Assembly: GCA_048772705.1 (NCBI GenBank) | Contig: JBLWGC010000230.1 | Location: 434,001 to 498,000 of the forward strand | Direction of reading: 5' to 3' | DNA: 64,000 bases | DNA from: Leidyana gryllorum EB-2025a | Taxonomy: Eukaryota; Apicomplexa | In this document: piece by piece, positions 19,213 through 31,550 of the stretch | How the letters are laid out: the number at the start of each line of letters is the position of its first letter | How positions within the stretch are numbered: position 1 is the stretch's first letter | Translations under genes and position numbers: made by a program | Notes under the pieces: model-generated | What the model saw: only the letters and a program-made list of their open reading frames with translations | Told to the model about the DNA's origin: nothing | Database searches by the model: none

Positions 19213-21035
19213 ATGCGGAAGCTCCGTAGATGGTGGAGAGATAGAAAAGCCTTGGTCGACACCCCTGATAATGCCGAGACAGTGGTAGCAGACCTCACAG
19301 CTGCATTCGTGCAGCCACTTAATAGTCGCATTGACTCAATTATATACACAGCCTTGTCTGCCATCCGTCCATTTCTTGTCCGTAGCCAACAGCCAGAGGA
19401 AGCTTGGCCAGCTCCCTCCACGCCAAAGGCCTCCTTAGAAGATCACTATAAAGATTGGCTGCCCGTATCGTCGCGCCTATTGACTGGTCGCCACACCGCT
19501 GAAGCTAAGCCCTTCCCCACTTCCTCAACACCTCTAGCCACGAGTCCCCAAGTCGAACAGTTGGCACCTCATGCCCGCATATATGCGGTCTGGCGCTCCT
19601 TCTATCCCAAAGTGGTCATGAAGTACTGTCGATCGGGACGCGAAGTCCTTCACACCGCCAACAACTCAATTCAAGTCTACAAAGACAGTAACTTGTGTGC
19701 AGAAGCAATGGTGGACATGATCGATCGCGCGAAGAAACGTGTGTGGGTCGAGACATACTGCTTAGATGAGAGCCCGATGGCGCGTATAATCATGGCCAAG
19801 TTGCGAGCAGCTGCACTCCGAGGTGTTGACGTCATTCTCAGCGTTGACGGCGTCGGCAGTCTGGGAATTGGTGGCATATTACGGCGGACGTTGCGCCAAA
19901 CCCCAGCTCAGGTTGTCTATTTCAATCCGCTATGGCGTCCAATTGGACCACTGGTCTACAGAAACCACCGCAAATTGATGATTTGCGATGACGTGGGGTT
20001 TTGCGGTTCGTTAAACTTTGATTGGCGGTCACTCCGGCTGCCTGAACATCTGCAATCGGCTTTGAAGGCTGCCGATGATGAGTTGGGACCGGCTCCCAAG
20101 TATAGTTTGCAGAAGGCTTTACAGTTCGTGTTCCGCGATACGAGCGCGTCACGTACTCAAGATCTCAATATGCATATGATTGTCAAGGGGCCCGTGGTAG
20201 ATCAGCTTGCTGGAAGTTTCTGGCGTACATTGAACGTCTCCAGGCTCCCTTTGCGTAAGTTAGATCGGAGTTCGAGTTGTGCGGAAGGCTCTGCTGCGAG
20301 TATACCATTGCCTGCTGACTATCCGACTTTTCACGGTGTGGCGCTGCAAGTCCTGGAGAGCGATGGTCGCCTCCTGTCTAAAAGTTCATACCCTCGAATC
20401 CTGCGGGCCGTAACTAAGAATGCTCAGCACTCCCTGGCCTTAGCATCGAGTTACTTTCATCCTCCCCGAATGCTGAGGAAGCCTTTGGCTGACGCTTTGA
20501 GACGGGGGATATTCTCTACCTTAATCTTGAGCGGGATGTCGGACGTAGCTTTTGACTCCCAAGCCACATTGGCTGTTCTCCCGTACTTTCTGGTATGTGA
20601 GGCGATTCGATTGGAAAATGAGATTGCTGCAGGTGGGGCGTCGGAATATGTGCAGAGCCCTCTTCTCTGCCAAGAAGCACTGTCACATGAAGGTGATGAC
20701 AGCAGACAATGTGTGGAGTTGTGTTGGCTCCTTCAATTGGGATCGGTAAGCTTAGAAGAAAGTCAAAACACTGACACTCTCACCGCAGATACTCTGCACG
20801 GCGTAACTTGGAGATTGGGTTGGCGATATGTAATAGGGACGTGACACGCTACATAAATGGACAGCTTCAGGAGGAGACTGAGCGAAAGGAGGAAATGAAA
20901 GAATACACCCTCAAAGACTCTCTCCATATGAACCCCTGGAAACGTTTTGGATGCTTTGCCTCTTATCACATTGTGAGGGCGAGCGGAGCCTCCTTTTTGG
21001 ATGGGTTTGTTAAGCCTAACAAAAATTCGACATGA
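19213..21035 (+). CDS. PLD-superfamily phosphatidyltransferase, probable cardiolipin synthase (bacterial type)
   Basis: Joins phosphatidyl groups to make cardiolipin, presumably in the mitochondrion. Exons are 19213-20592, 20633-20745 and 20789-21035, with 40- and 43-nt introns. HKD motif 1 is HRKLMICD (residues 252-259) followed by GSLNFD. Motif 2, HMKVMTAD followed by GSFNWD, becomes continuous only after removing the first intron. The sequence after motif 2 (ARRNLEIGLAI) is the usual CLS/PLD signature. PLD-type CLS is known in bacteria and in several protist lineages, including alveolates, whereas animals and fungi use a CDP-alcohol enzyme. The N-terminal 120 residues look like a leader/anchor region. 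The stop overlaps the next gene's start (ATGA). Another PLD-family phosphatidyltransferase activity is possible. Confidence 0.82.
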
Positions 21036-22164
21036 CACAGAGGTTGGCAGCATTCAGCACCAGTACACTCAACGGCCAGCATATAGCCCCACAGATACTC
21101 CCGCCGAGTGCTACAGGAAGCGAAAGGCCCGAAATTGGACTATTTGCTACCGGTCCATTCTCGTGTGGAGATATTGTTTTTGTCGAAGATCCAGTTATAG
21201 CCCACCAACTCACCCCTTCGGCAGCTGTGCTTCTGTGCTGTGCGATCTGTCTGCGTCTCTGCCCCGAGGTCGATCGGCAATCGGCCCATCTTCGCCTCGC
21301 GTCAAAATCCAGCCCTCACCAACAGGAAAAATGGACATGCAGTCCGGAGTGCGAATGTGAACTGGAGGAGGTCAACACCTGTTTTAGGAGATTCGGACAG
21401 AGTCTGGTGCAGGAAGGACTCAAAGTGGACGAGCGAACTGCAATAGCCTTGAGGATATGGTGGAAATGCTGGGTGAATAGAAGTACAAAGTGGAGAAGTA
21501 TTATGCAGTACTTCAGTGGTCCTTCATTGCGGTGTCTATTCGCGGAGTAAGCCTTTGCACCCGGACCTTTTAGATCATCTGATCTGCGCAGACAGCCAGT
21601 GATCGACTGGTTAAATAAAGCGGAACCAGCCTGCGGGCTAATACAGCCGGAGGCAAATCAGAATGAGGACGATTGCTGCACGTTAAATCGCATCTTGGGA
21701 GCCCTAAAGACAGTGAATATCGACATTAACTTTGATCCGCCATGGAGTCTGACTGACTTTACGGATGCTCAGAGCCAGCGTTCGCTAAGAATGTTCAAGT
21801 TGGCCAGTAGGTAGGCGTCTCGATGTCAATAGAGCTCGTGTTCGACATGGTGTGTGTGCGATGTAGTGATGCCGGAGAGGACAGCGATCAGGACACTGAT
21901 GGGCTGCCGCCGGTTTTGGGCACCGGTATGTTCGCGTTGGGATCCACGATGAATCATTCGTGCGCTCCCAACGTCGCTTTGGAATATTTGGAGTTCGGGC
22001 CACGACTAACGTGTCGTGCGTTGAGGGATATAAAGGCAGGGGAGGAATTAGTGATAAGTTATATAGATGAAAGCGTGGAGGCGGATGAGAGATTGGATGA
22101 GCTGCGGGAGAGGTTCGGGTTCAGTAGTTGTTGGTGTAGTCGATGTGAGCATTTTTATGAGTGA
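21032..22164 (+). CDS. SMYD-family SET-domain protein (SMYD5-like)
   Basis: A probable protein-lysine methyltransferase. Start ATG 21032 overlaps the preceding stop by 4 bp. The N-terminal SET part (IGLFATGPFSCGDIVFVEDPV) is followed by a Cys-rich insertion (LLCCAICLRLC...TCSPECECE) in the MYND/insert position, then the SET core GMFALGSTMNHSCAPNV (NHSC motif), GEELVISYID, and a post-SET CWCSRC. Introns are about 21546-21592 and, most plausibly, a 56-nt intron ending in GATGTAG near 21867. The frame ends shortly after post-SET. Arrangement and motifs fit SMYD5 best. Substrate unknown. Confidence 0.75.
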
Positions 22165-22196
22165 GAGAGTTTCTGGATGAAAAGGGGTTGAGCTCA

Positions 22197-24167
22197 ATGT
22201 TCGTGGCCTCGAATGCTGACGATGATGAGGGGTTGCTGAATTGCATCAGGAAGGAGATCGATGAATATGTGCGACGACGCGAAGCTGGCGGGTATCCGGC
22301 CGGGCTTGGTGTACCGAACTTGCGCACTTATGCCGACTTGGAAAGCTTTCAGCGCGACACCCCGATGTATTGGTCTCACTATGACACGAGCAAGCGTCCA
22401 ATACTAATGTGGTCACTGCCGCACTCTGATTCTCTCGAGTTTCGTCATAGACTTGTCTTCCATTTTCTAATTGCTCTAACTTACCGGCGATGGGCGCTAG
22501 AAGGTGAGCCTGGTTTCGCTAGTGGCGAACTACCCTACTTTTGAGCAGAAGCGTCGAGCCGAGGTGTGATGAGTGAGGAGGATCGCCGATTTGTTCTGGT
22601 GGTTTTGTGCGGTAACACCAAATATGAATGGCTCAAACTGTCTGAGTTACGACACTTGCGGGATATCACACGTGACCACTTCCCGAATACACTCGCTCGG
22701 GTGTACATCGAACAAGGGGTCTTTTACGATCAGGTGAGTTCGAACGGACACTTTGTTTGTCACTCTTCTTCAGTCACCCTTATGGGACTTATTTAGTCAG
22801 CTTCTGACCGCAGACGAGAAGAGGTGCATAGAGCTGTTGACGTAAGCTGTGTGGTCGGGGGCCGCTCAATGCGTCATGCTATCTTTCCTGACAGCGATGA
22901 AGTTGCAGCTGTTCTGAAACTGCCCGACGAAGAGAGTGTTCCCGACATTCGGTGGCCATTTCCCATCATCGATTGCCAAGTTAAGCCTCAAACGTGGCAA
23001 GTCGATCAGCCGCCTCCACCGGGCACCCGAAGAGTAGCTCCCATCCCGGCGTCCCCCACACCCGCCGCCTCAGCCCCCACACCCGCCGCCTCGGCAGAGG
23101 TTCTGAGAGAAGTGGCGCGGCAGGGCTCGGAGAGTCCATCGCAGGAAACGCCAATGCCGACCCCGACTTCGGCTGCGACGGAAGATATTGAGCTGCGACG
23201 GATGAGCGAGTTTCCAGCAGCCTACAATACCGAAGCTGTGATGAGCAGTGTCAATCCTCTCTTCTCACTGCCACCTGAGTTCTCTTTGGGAAGAGAGGAG
23301 GACGACGACGACGACGACAAGATAGCCGATAGTGTCAGCCGGAGTCACAGTCGAAGCCCAACCGAGAGTTGCCGCCAGAGCCGGCCCTCGGTGGCCGCTG
23401 AAGAGGAGGTGGCGCCGTTGTCTTCCCCCCTACACGACAGTCTCTTCCTGTGCCGCTCCGAGGTCGGTTTTGCAGCTTCGGCGGGGGCGGCGGTGTTGGC
23501 GGGAGGAGAGATTGAGCACTCGTTTCTCGCGCCGGAGTGTCAGTACGAGAGTTCTTCTTCCTCTTCCTCGTCATCTGAGACGAGCTCGGTCGACCAGGAG
23601 AGGCGACGGTCGTCAGTGCCTCTGTCTCCTGACACGGAATCGATTCTGGCAGCGCTGATCTCAGAGGACTGTGTGTCAGTCGAGGAGGCTGCGACCCCCA
23701 TCAATGTTTATTTGACGGACGATCTGCTCGACGATATGCTACGAAGGGAAGCCATGGCCCGCACGACACACCACCCAACATCCACGTCCTGGACCCCTCG
23801 ATTCTTCGCTCCCGGGCGACGGTTCCTCGAGGACGCGTCGCCCTCTGCCTACCATCCCCACGGAATTATTCCCACACGCAGGCCGCGCCATGTTCCTCCT
23901 CTCTCACAGTCGAAGCCACTCAATCGAAGCCGAAATGCCTTCCATAAACTTTGTAGTGCTATCGTTGCTACTCCTCGTAGTATAGGCTCTACTACAGATC
24001 GCGATAACACCACCACTACGGGTGGCCACTCCACCAGTAACGGACAACTCTCCATTGTCCGACCAGATCTGCATATGGTTACCACTGCTCCACCGTGTAT
24101 AAGTTCTCCCCCTCCCACCTCTCTTAGATCCTCTCGTTTGCTTTCATGCTGTACTAGTCGGTCCTAA
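22197..24167 (+). CDS. Unidentified protein with Ser/Asp/Glu-rich C-terminal half
   Basis: ATG 22197 lies 32 bp after the SET gene stop. Exons join in frame through introns at about 22504-22548, 22736-22775 and 22841-22897. The N-terminal 250 residues are globular-looking (YWSHYDTSKRPILMW, FRHRLVFHFLIALTYRRWALEGE, LWDLFSQLLTADEK), and the remainder is low complexity with DDDDDD and a nine-Ser run, Pro/Ala repeats and no domain. It could alternatively be a C-terminal extension of the SET gene, but every canonical intron I tried across 22141-22200 either broke the frame or removed the post-SET cysteines. It ends 29 bp from the convergent gene. Confidence 0.55.
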
Positions 24168-24196
24168 AAGAGACATACACACACTCTCGCTTCTCA

Positions 24197-27100
24197 TTAT
24201 TGCAGCAGGAATTTCTTGCGAAACTCATCGTTCGTCAGAGGTGGCGGCTCGCTCTTCTCATTCCGCGACAGCCCAGCTGCCGGTGGCGCCGTCCACTCTT
24301 TCCCGTCCAAGGCTACTCGGCTCTTCATCGGTACTCCTCCTCCGAGCCGTGCAACCGGCGGCGGCCGCTCGGACTCGGGCACTTCCTTCTTGGACTGTTG
24401 CACGTGGACAGCTTTCTTGTCTGATGCAGTGGCGGTGAGACAAAAAGTAACGCGAATAGTGAGTGACTTACCCACCGATTGACCGTCCAGGGAGGACAGC
24501 GCCATAGTGGCGTCCATTGCGTCCTCAAACTCCACGTAAGCTAAGCCCCGACACTTCCCGGGCCTGGCGGGGTCCGCAGGCAGATTGACCCGTCTCAGTC
24601 GGCCAAATGGCTCCAGAAGCGACTTGAGCCTCGCCTCGTTGTAGGATGAAGGCAGATTTGAGATAAAGAGCGTCCGCGACAGCGTGTGCGGATCAGCCCC
24701 TTTTCTCGGACCTTTTGTTAGACTCCCCTTCAGTTGTGCGTTCTGTCAAACACTCAGTTGGAGGGTCGCAACAAATGAACAACGACGCAGAGGAGACGTG
24801 AGACAGACAGACAGACAGACCATTGCCACGTTACATTGCTTCAATAACTCACCCGAGGAGCTTTTACTGCGGACGCATTCGAGCGTTTAGGCACCGAGGG
24901 AGCGGCCACCAATCGATGTCCTCGCAACACCTGTTTGGGAGAAGCCAAGAAGTGTCACTTGGAGATTGAGAACTCACGAATAGAGAAGGGTGCGTTTCTT
25001 GCGCGCGCAAGACATCTTGAACAGCGACTTTACTACTAAGGTCGACGTATCCATATATCTGGCCTCCTTTGTCGTTGTTGTGCCTTAAGCGGACCTCCTC
25101 AACATGCCACGGCTGCTCGCATTCAGACTTGAGATCGGCTTCCTTATTAACGTCATCTGTTGAGCCACGATCACAAATTTCATCACCGAGGGAAGACTTA
25201 CTGTCGCTGACAACCGCATCCTGCTCAGCCGCAGCCACAGGGGAATCTGACGCTGTTTGATCATCAGCTTGGCGGAACCGTTTTCGAGGTTGCGGTTGAT
25301 TCTCCTCGGAACTAATTGCTCCCCGTTTCCTATTCGCCGCACGTTCTGCGCTCCCGCTCTCCCAGCAGACGGCTGATACCTTCTCGAATAAGGCTTTGAG
25401 CTCATCAATTTGGGCATCTGATGGTATATGCGAGACAAACACTGTTTTCTCTTCGTACACGGGCCCCTTGGGAATCGATATAGCAGCTTTAACGCGCATC
25501 CCATTGATCATTCGCCCCCCAAATAGCTTTTCCGCTTCTTTGGCAGCCTCTGCATCCTCGAACTCGACATATGCGAAACCTTTTGATTTCTTGAATCGGT
25601 CTCGGACCAATCGCACTTCTTTCAGCTTCTGGCACCCAACACTGCGGATCTCGTGCTCCAACATCTTCTCGGATACACTCGCCTCAATGTTCGACACCCA
25701 CAATGTGTTCCATTCGATGTGTCCGGCCCCAAGTAAACTCGCGTCCACCACTTTGGACATTTGTGATTTCGCCTGCTGTTGGAACTTCTGTTGGAGAAAG
25801 TGACTGCCAACACGCGGCTCAATAACAGTGGATCCCGAAACCGTTCCTCGAGTCTCGTCGGTGGGCTGATCATCAGTCAGTCCTGGCTGCTGTGTCTCGT
25901 CATCCCGCGCTTCTCCTTCCCCTGCCCTTTCCCCTTCGCCGCCAGCCTCATCCTCCTCGGCCATAACATTGTCCTCAGCCATAACATTCTCCTCAGCCAT
26001 AACATTGTCCTCAGCCATAACATTGCCCTCTGCTCGTCGATCGCGATTCACTCTGCTGCCAACACTCAACGGCGGGAGATGTACGGGTGCTTCATTGATA
26101 CTGGTTGTGGAACTGCAGCTCGGCGTTGATCTCACACTTCTGCTGTTGAGAGCGGCATTCGCATTCTGCATCTGCGCCCGCGTCCACTGGTGGCCTCCAA
26201 AAGTCCCGACAGACTGTGGTATGAGGCTCGGAGACACTGGATGCCCGTCACTACTCAGAGTACCTGTCAGGAGGACGGGGGACCGGGCCGGTGGGAACTC
26301 ATTGGGCTTCAGTGGCATGTGCTCCGACAAAGGAGGAATTGGAGGGGCCAAGGAGGGCAGTGAGGCCTCGTGACCGTCCCGAGTGGCTCGTGTCAAGTGT
26401 TCTACGTCCTCCACGGAGAGTCGTCGCATCGGAGAGGTTATAGGAGAGACATGCCGGTCGCCAATAGACCCATCAGTTGCCATAGGCGACACCTGAGGAG
26501 ACAGCGATGGTCGAGGTGACGTTCTCGCTGGCATCCTCTTGGCGATGAGGGCGTCCATGGCTGCCTGAGCCAAACTTCCTGCATCACTGCTGGAACTTGA
26601 ACTCGACTGCGAGGCCAACTCGGCTGATATTTCGGTTCCGTTGCGCGTGTTGCTGACATGGCGGCGCAAATTCGATGTGTGGAAGGGTCGCGCTTTGAGC
26701 TCCTCCAAGGCCACTCGGACTGGGGCGCCAAGTTTGGGGAATAAAGACGGCGGCGGCAGTGGATAGGCCGTCAGCAATTCCACATTGTCAGGAACTTCTT
26801 CCGGCAAACTCCATTCCTCGCCAGACTTGAGCGAGTCAGATAGTCGTGAGATCCATTCGAACAAGACAAAGATTGGATGTTTCTCAAACACCGCCCCGGC
26901 CGCAACAGTGGCCAATTCTGATAAGACTGCCACCTTTTCCACCAACGGAGGCCGAGTCTTTAGAACTGCAAAGCCATCGTCCTCAGCCAGACGTTGCAAT
27001 ACCAGTTGGAATGATTGGTCGACAGGCTGATTCAACAATGTCTTGGCGATGACTCGCGGATCCAACTCGCCTCGAATCAAACAGGAAGAGATCCAGGAGC

Positions 27101-30100
27101 CTTTGAGATTGTTGAAATATCTGATCAACTTTTTCGTCAGCACATTGATGTGGAAGACTCACCTGACATCACTGCAAACGCAAAAAATCAGGATTAGTCC
27201 GATCTTGAGGTTCCATATAGTGGCCATCACCGTAACGGGATCGGCATCGAGGCCCTGCAGGCGGTTGAAGGCTTCCACAATCCCATCGATCGCATCAAAG
27301 AGGTCAAAGACCTCATTTATTGGTCGGGAAAGTCGAGCCATGAAAATGCCTCGAAGGACCTTTGCCATGAGTAATGTGGTGAAGAAGGCTTGGTACAAAC
27401 TGCTCAAGTCTCCAACACCATCACCGCCATTCAGATAATTGGCCATTTCGAGAACTCTCTGCTCCGTCATGTCCAATACAGTCGACAGGGCCTCATAGAG
27501 GTCGTCACTGTTTCCGGGATTATTGCTGTTGGTCTCTCTATCGGTGGCCACAGCACCGCGGAAGAACAAGTTGTCTTGTGATTGCATGTCTCTGCACAGT
27601 ACATATCAAATTGACTTCAATCCGACTTTGTTGACGAAGTGACTCACCTGAATGTCTCCTCAATCACACGCAGTGCCCGTGTCGTGACATGGAGGAACTC
27701 GGAGGTATGCGACTGTAAAACATCAATGCTCGGAATATTCAGATCTTGAGGTCCTCCGAGCTCTGCAGGAGGAGGCAGAACCTCACTCACCCGCCACCAA
27801 GGCGGAGCCATGAGACATTTGTAGTACGCTCCATTGTCAGGATTCTTGAACGACCCAACGAAAGAGTTTAGATCCTCAAAGTCAGTGGAAGCTTGTTGCT
27901 GAGCGGGGTGATGAGAGAGAAGTTAGTCGTAGTCACCACTTTCGAGTACTCACCTTTATCAATGTGAACAATCTGATCCAACAGCAGCTCTTAAGTGGCT
28001 GATGCCGAGCCGCGCTGTCAGCGATCCAATACAACCAGAAGCTCAGCCATTTCGAGGAAGGGACAAAGATGTTGTCAGTGGCTGCACGATTCAAGAAGTC
28101 CCAAAAGCCTTCAAAGATGTCCAGCCGAACGTCGCCAAGGGCTTCCAAGGCGCGAATGTATGTTGCAGCCACCTGACGCTTCTGCATAATGACTTTGTTG
28201 CGAGTGTGATAAAATATCTTCTCAATGGCACTTAGAATATCCTCCGAGGGACCCAAAGGAGAGGCCCCTCCATTGATAACTTGGGGACAGGGTAACGAGA
28301 CAGATGGGGGAGACGACGGGGTGGTCGCGGTCACCCGGACAACACTTCTTCTACTACCATTATTGGGATTAGGAGGAACACCCATGTCCATTGGACCAGT
28401 CGTATCGCCGCCAGTAGTGGAGGTCTGGTCAAGCCGATCAGTAAGCCTATCCAGGACAGCCTCTTCGAACTGTAAGTATTTGGTCCAAAGAGCACTTCCT
28501 GTGCTCGCATGCCGAGCTTCTCTCCCCTCCCATAACTCGGATCGGTCATTGTCGTCCTCAACCATACCATCGAGATCTTCGTCCATCTGATTAACCAACA
28601 TGATTCGACCAGCCGAACCACGACGCTGGCCTCCATTAGAAGCCGTTGACGGCTGCGCCTGTGGGGACAGTAACATAGGCTGACCGCTGTGTAATTTATT
28701 AGCTGGCCGTCCAACAGTCAGGTCAAATTGTTCACTCGCTTCATCAGACGCTTCTTCATTCTCCATACCGCATGATGATACTGCAGTCTCATACCGCTTG
28801 CGCTTCTTCCATTGCTGACGAACAAACAATCACAAAATGCCAACACCACCTCACCTTTTCGCTTGCATTCACCAATTTCTCTGCCAAACCCACACACCGA
28901 TGTTTCCGTCGATGAACGTCAGCGTGAACAGGTACTTTCAGACACCGATCGACGATGGCGTCTATAACAGTACTCTTGAATTCTTGAGGACGCTGCAAAG
29001 CAGCGCTCACCGGAGCCTCCGTAATACGGAAGTAATCCGGGACATCCGTCTCGAATAGGCGATACTCGTCAAGTATCTCAGAGAGATTCAGCGAAGCCGT
29101 CGATAGCTGCCGATAGTACAGCAACCGGAGTTTCCAGCTCTCGCAAAAGATCATCCACATCAACTCCTTCATTTCTTCACTCGGAGCCTCCCGAAACAAA
29201 GGCTGGGTCTCTTGAGTACCCAGCAACACCCCGCCTGTGCTGGAAAAGCTTCCACGACTCGACCGTCTTCGTCTCACAGGAGGCCCGTTACCGATAGCAG
29301 TAGTGGACTCACTCATTGGCGCTCCTCCGTCGACGCTTGTCGCCGTCGGCACCGGCAACACCTCGTCGCTTTGGTGATGTTGCATAGCGCTTGTCGCAGT
29401 TGCTCCCTGCCACTTCTCCAACAGGTCGCGCAGAGAACGCTGCGAACTTGTGCGTGCGAGATTCCAAAGCTGACTACTCGCTGTTGGATGGTGACCAGCA
29501 ACAGAGAGAGCAGCCACTAGCAGCTGCTCCATCGGAGCGACGTCAATACCGTTGCACAGGGCTTCAATGCCGCTACCAATAGCCTCAATTTCGGGAGAAC
29601 ATCCCGTCCACCTTTGTTTCTGACTCGTAGCCAACCCCAGCGATAAAGGAAAGTCCAACACCCCCAAGAAGAGATCAGGGGCAGGAAAGAGAACCGGAGG
29701 ACCGTTGAAGCCCCCCGCAATTTGGTCGCAACTGAAGTCAACGTCAGGCATCAAGGCCACTTCTATCAACGAGGTCCATAATTCAGGTGATCCTGTTATA
29801 CAGGCAGCTTTGTAATACAAGTCAAAGAGGCCGCCTCCTTCAGCATTAGTGACAACAAAGTCGCGATCCTCCAGAAATGTCTGAAAGAACTTGGTGTTCA
29901 CTGAAAGCAAGAAACCGTCAATAGTTTAGACTTTGCACACTGTCAGAGTTCACCTGGCGATAAGTGGATAGCAGAGTCGAAAAACTGTTTTCGGGTGGCT
30001 TGATCCCCCAGTAGCGCAGTATCTCGGGCCAGCTCCTCTATCAGTCGTAGTGAGGATCCGTGCAGCTCATATCTCTGAAGGCGAAGGTAGTTGTTGGGTA

Positions 30101-30190
30101 CCCCAGAGCATCATATGAGCTCACCAGACTCAAATCGTGTATCTTCAGCTTCAAGATGGCCTCTATCGACTCATCTGTCATCATGGTCAT
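24197..30190 (-). CDS. Large nuclear RNA-binding protein: helical N-terminus plus SART3-like RRMs and tail
   Basis: Translation starts at ATG 30190 (MTMMTDESIEAILKLK), and at least ten exons join in phase. The N-terminal 1000 residues are helical with Ser/Pro-rich linkers, including WTSLIEVALMP and IFEGFWDFLNR. At the C-terminal end are RRM1 (TLWVSNIEA ... KGFAYVEF, about 25480-25700), RRM2 (TVFVSHIPS, about 25420, interrupted by a basic, low-complexity insert) and RRM3 (TLFISNLP ... CRGLAYVEF, 24500-24690). The last residues, LTNDEFRKKFLLQ, match the LSm-binding tail of SART3/Prp24. That points to U4/U6 snRNP recycling. The N-terminus does not show the HAT repeats expected of SART3, so either the repeats are diverged or the protein is a new combination. 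Confidence 0.65.
25955..26028 (-). repeat. 18-bp coding repeat x4
   Basis: Four 18-bp units encode the hexapeptide NVMAE(D/E) inside the low-complexity linker of the RRM protein, just N-terminal to the RRMs. Units are nearly identical, indicating recent slippage. Frame is preserved. Confidence 0.85.
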
Positions 30191-30208
30191 TGAGGGAAAA
30201 AAAGTCAA

Positions 30209-31511
30209 TTAAGGCTTTCCGCCAAGTTCCTCAATCATCCGACCTTCTTCCTGAGTTCTGAAGGCTTCTAGACGCTGATTCTCCGAATCTGTCGAACTCT
30301 TCACCAAGGACAAATCGGTCTCTAGGGGTCCTCTAATACTATCGGGGTTGACGTTCATCTCAAGCAGCACTACACACACAAACCGCAATCTGCAACCACA
30401 GATGCCTACTAATGACTCACGATTTTCAGTCAGACGTCGGTCAGCCTCAAAATAGGCACGATGGGCCTCGGCTTGCTCCAAAGCTTGGTTCAGCCTTTTC
30501 TTAATGTCCTCAGAATCCAAATCTGAGAGAGATTATGGGTACAACCTTTGGTGTTCTTGCAACTCACTCATTTCCAGCCCGAATTGCTTCGTGCTCGCAC
30601 TGCCCGGATTGCGAGCCAAGTCATAGTTTATCCTCTTCAAGCTCGTCCTGATGTCCTGTGGGTTCAGCAACTCCATAGGTTTGATATACAGAATCGGAAG
30701 ATGTACTGCCTCCAGATCTCGTTTCGCCAGCTCCACTTCATCATCACCGTACTCCGCGATCAAGTCCGCTTCTTCTTTGGCACGTTTCTCCTCCGGTGTC
30801 ACTTGCTCAGTTTGAGTGTTGTTCGGTGTGACATCTGATTGAGCCCAAGAACTACACTTCTGTTGTACGTTGCACTTTACCTGTTGTGGGGTACTTGATC
30901 GTCAAGTGAAGTTCACCAGGCAAATGTTTGCCGCTGTCATCATCTGCCTCAGCCGGAGCCTCCCGCTCCACTGCTGCCGCAATTCGTTGAGCAGTAGATA
31001 ACAAACTTTGTGTCTGAGTTTCGATATGGGACTAGGGTACTGGTATCGACTATCTACCTCTTTCACTAGGTTTCCTGCCTGGTTGGCATTTGCTGTAAGA
31101 CTAGCTGCGAGATTGGACCTCGCTTTAGCCTGCGCCTCCTGCACTGCGGCAGAAGTCCCAGCCGCAGCTCCATTGGCCCCCACAGTGGCTCCATTGGTTG
31201 TTCCAGAACCACTGGCCGAACTCGACCCCGACCCGGAGCTGGATGACGAGCCAGAACCCGTTCCGTAGTAGTCATCGTCGCCAAAGTCCCAGTCGCTACC
31301 ACCTCCAGCGACAGATGAGGCTGCTGCGTCGGTAGCTGCCGAGCTTGAACCTGTTCGACAACGTGTGTCGGCCCTGCGGATGAAGGATATGCTCACCAAT
31401 AATCTGGTTTAGTAGTGATGTAACAATGCTCATTGGATCCAGCTTAGCCTGTGCTCGTAGTTGAGCGCCATCAACGAGCATCACGGTGGCCAGGAGTGGG
31501 TAGACCTTCAT
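30209..31511 (-). CDS. Signal-peptide protein with Ser/Gly-rich and coiled-coil regions, unknown
   Basis: ATG 31511 gives MKVYPLLATVMLVDGAQLRAQA, a plausible signal peptide. Exons join in phase through introns near 31358-31402, 30984-31062, 30841-30884, 30524-30568 and 30370-30420. After the leader comes DWDFGDDDYYGTGSG with a long Ser/Gly run, then an Ala-rich helix, then a conserved-looking acidic/helical part (EEKRAKEEADLIAEYGDDEVELAKRD is its core, about 30720-30800) and coiled-coil C-terminus. It ends in GGKP with no ER-retention signal. No family recognised. The stop is 18 bp from the next minus-strand start. Confidence 0.55.
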
Positions 31512-31550
31512 GTGTGGCGTGCGTTTGCGCGCGTGTGGCGTTCGAAATTT
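31512..31550. promoter_or_regulatory. 39-bp divergent start-codon interval
   Basis: Separates the ATG of the signal-peptide gene (31511, minus) from the NPL4 ATG (31551, plus). It is G/T-rich with repeated GTGTGGCGT-like motifs, which could act as a core promoter for both genes. The motif role is inferred. Confidence 0.4.

Noticed and set aside
22141-22200. SMYD gene continuing into the 22197-24167 frame
   Set aside because: No canonical intron keeps both the post-SET cysteines and the downstream frame; a separate gene with ATG 22197 is simpler.
24800-24825. GACA tetranucleotide tract as a functional element
   Set aside because: It lies inside an intron of the RRM gene and looks like an ordinary microsatellite.
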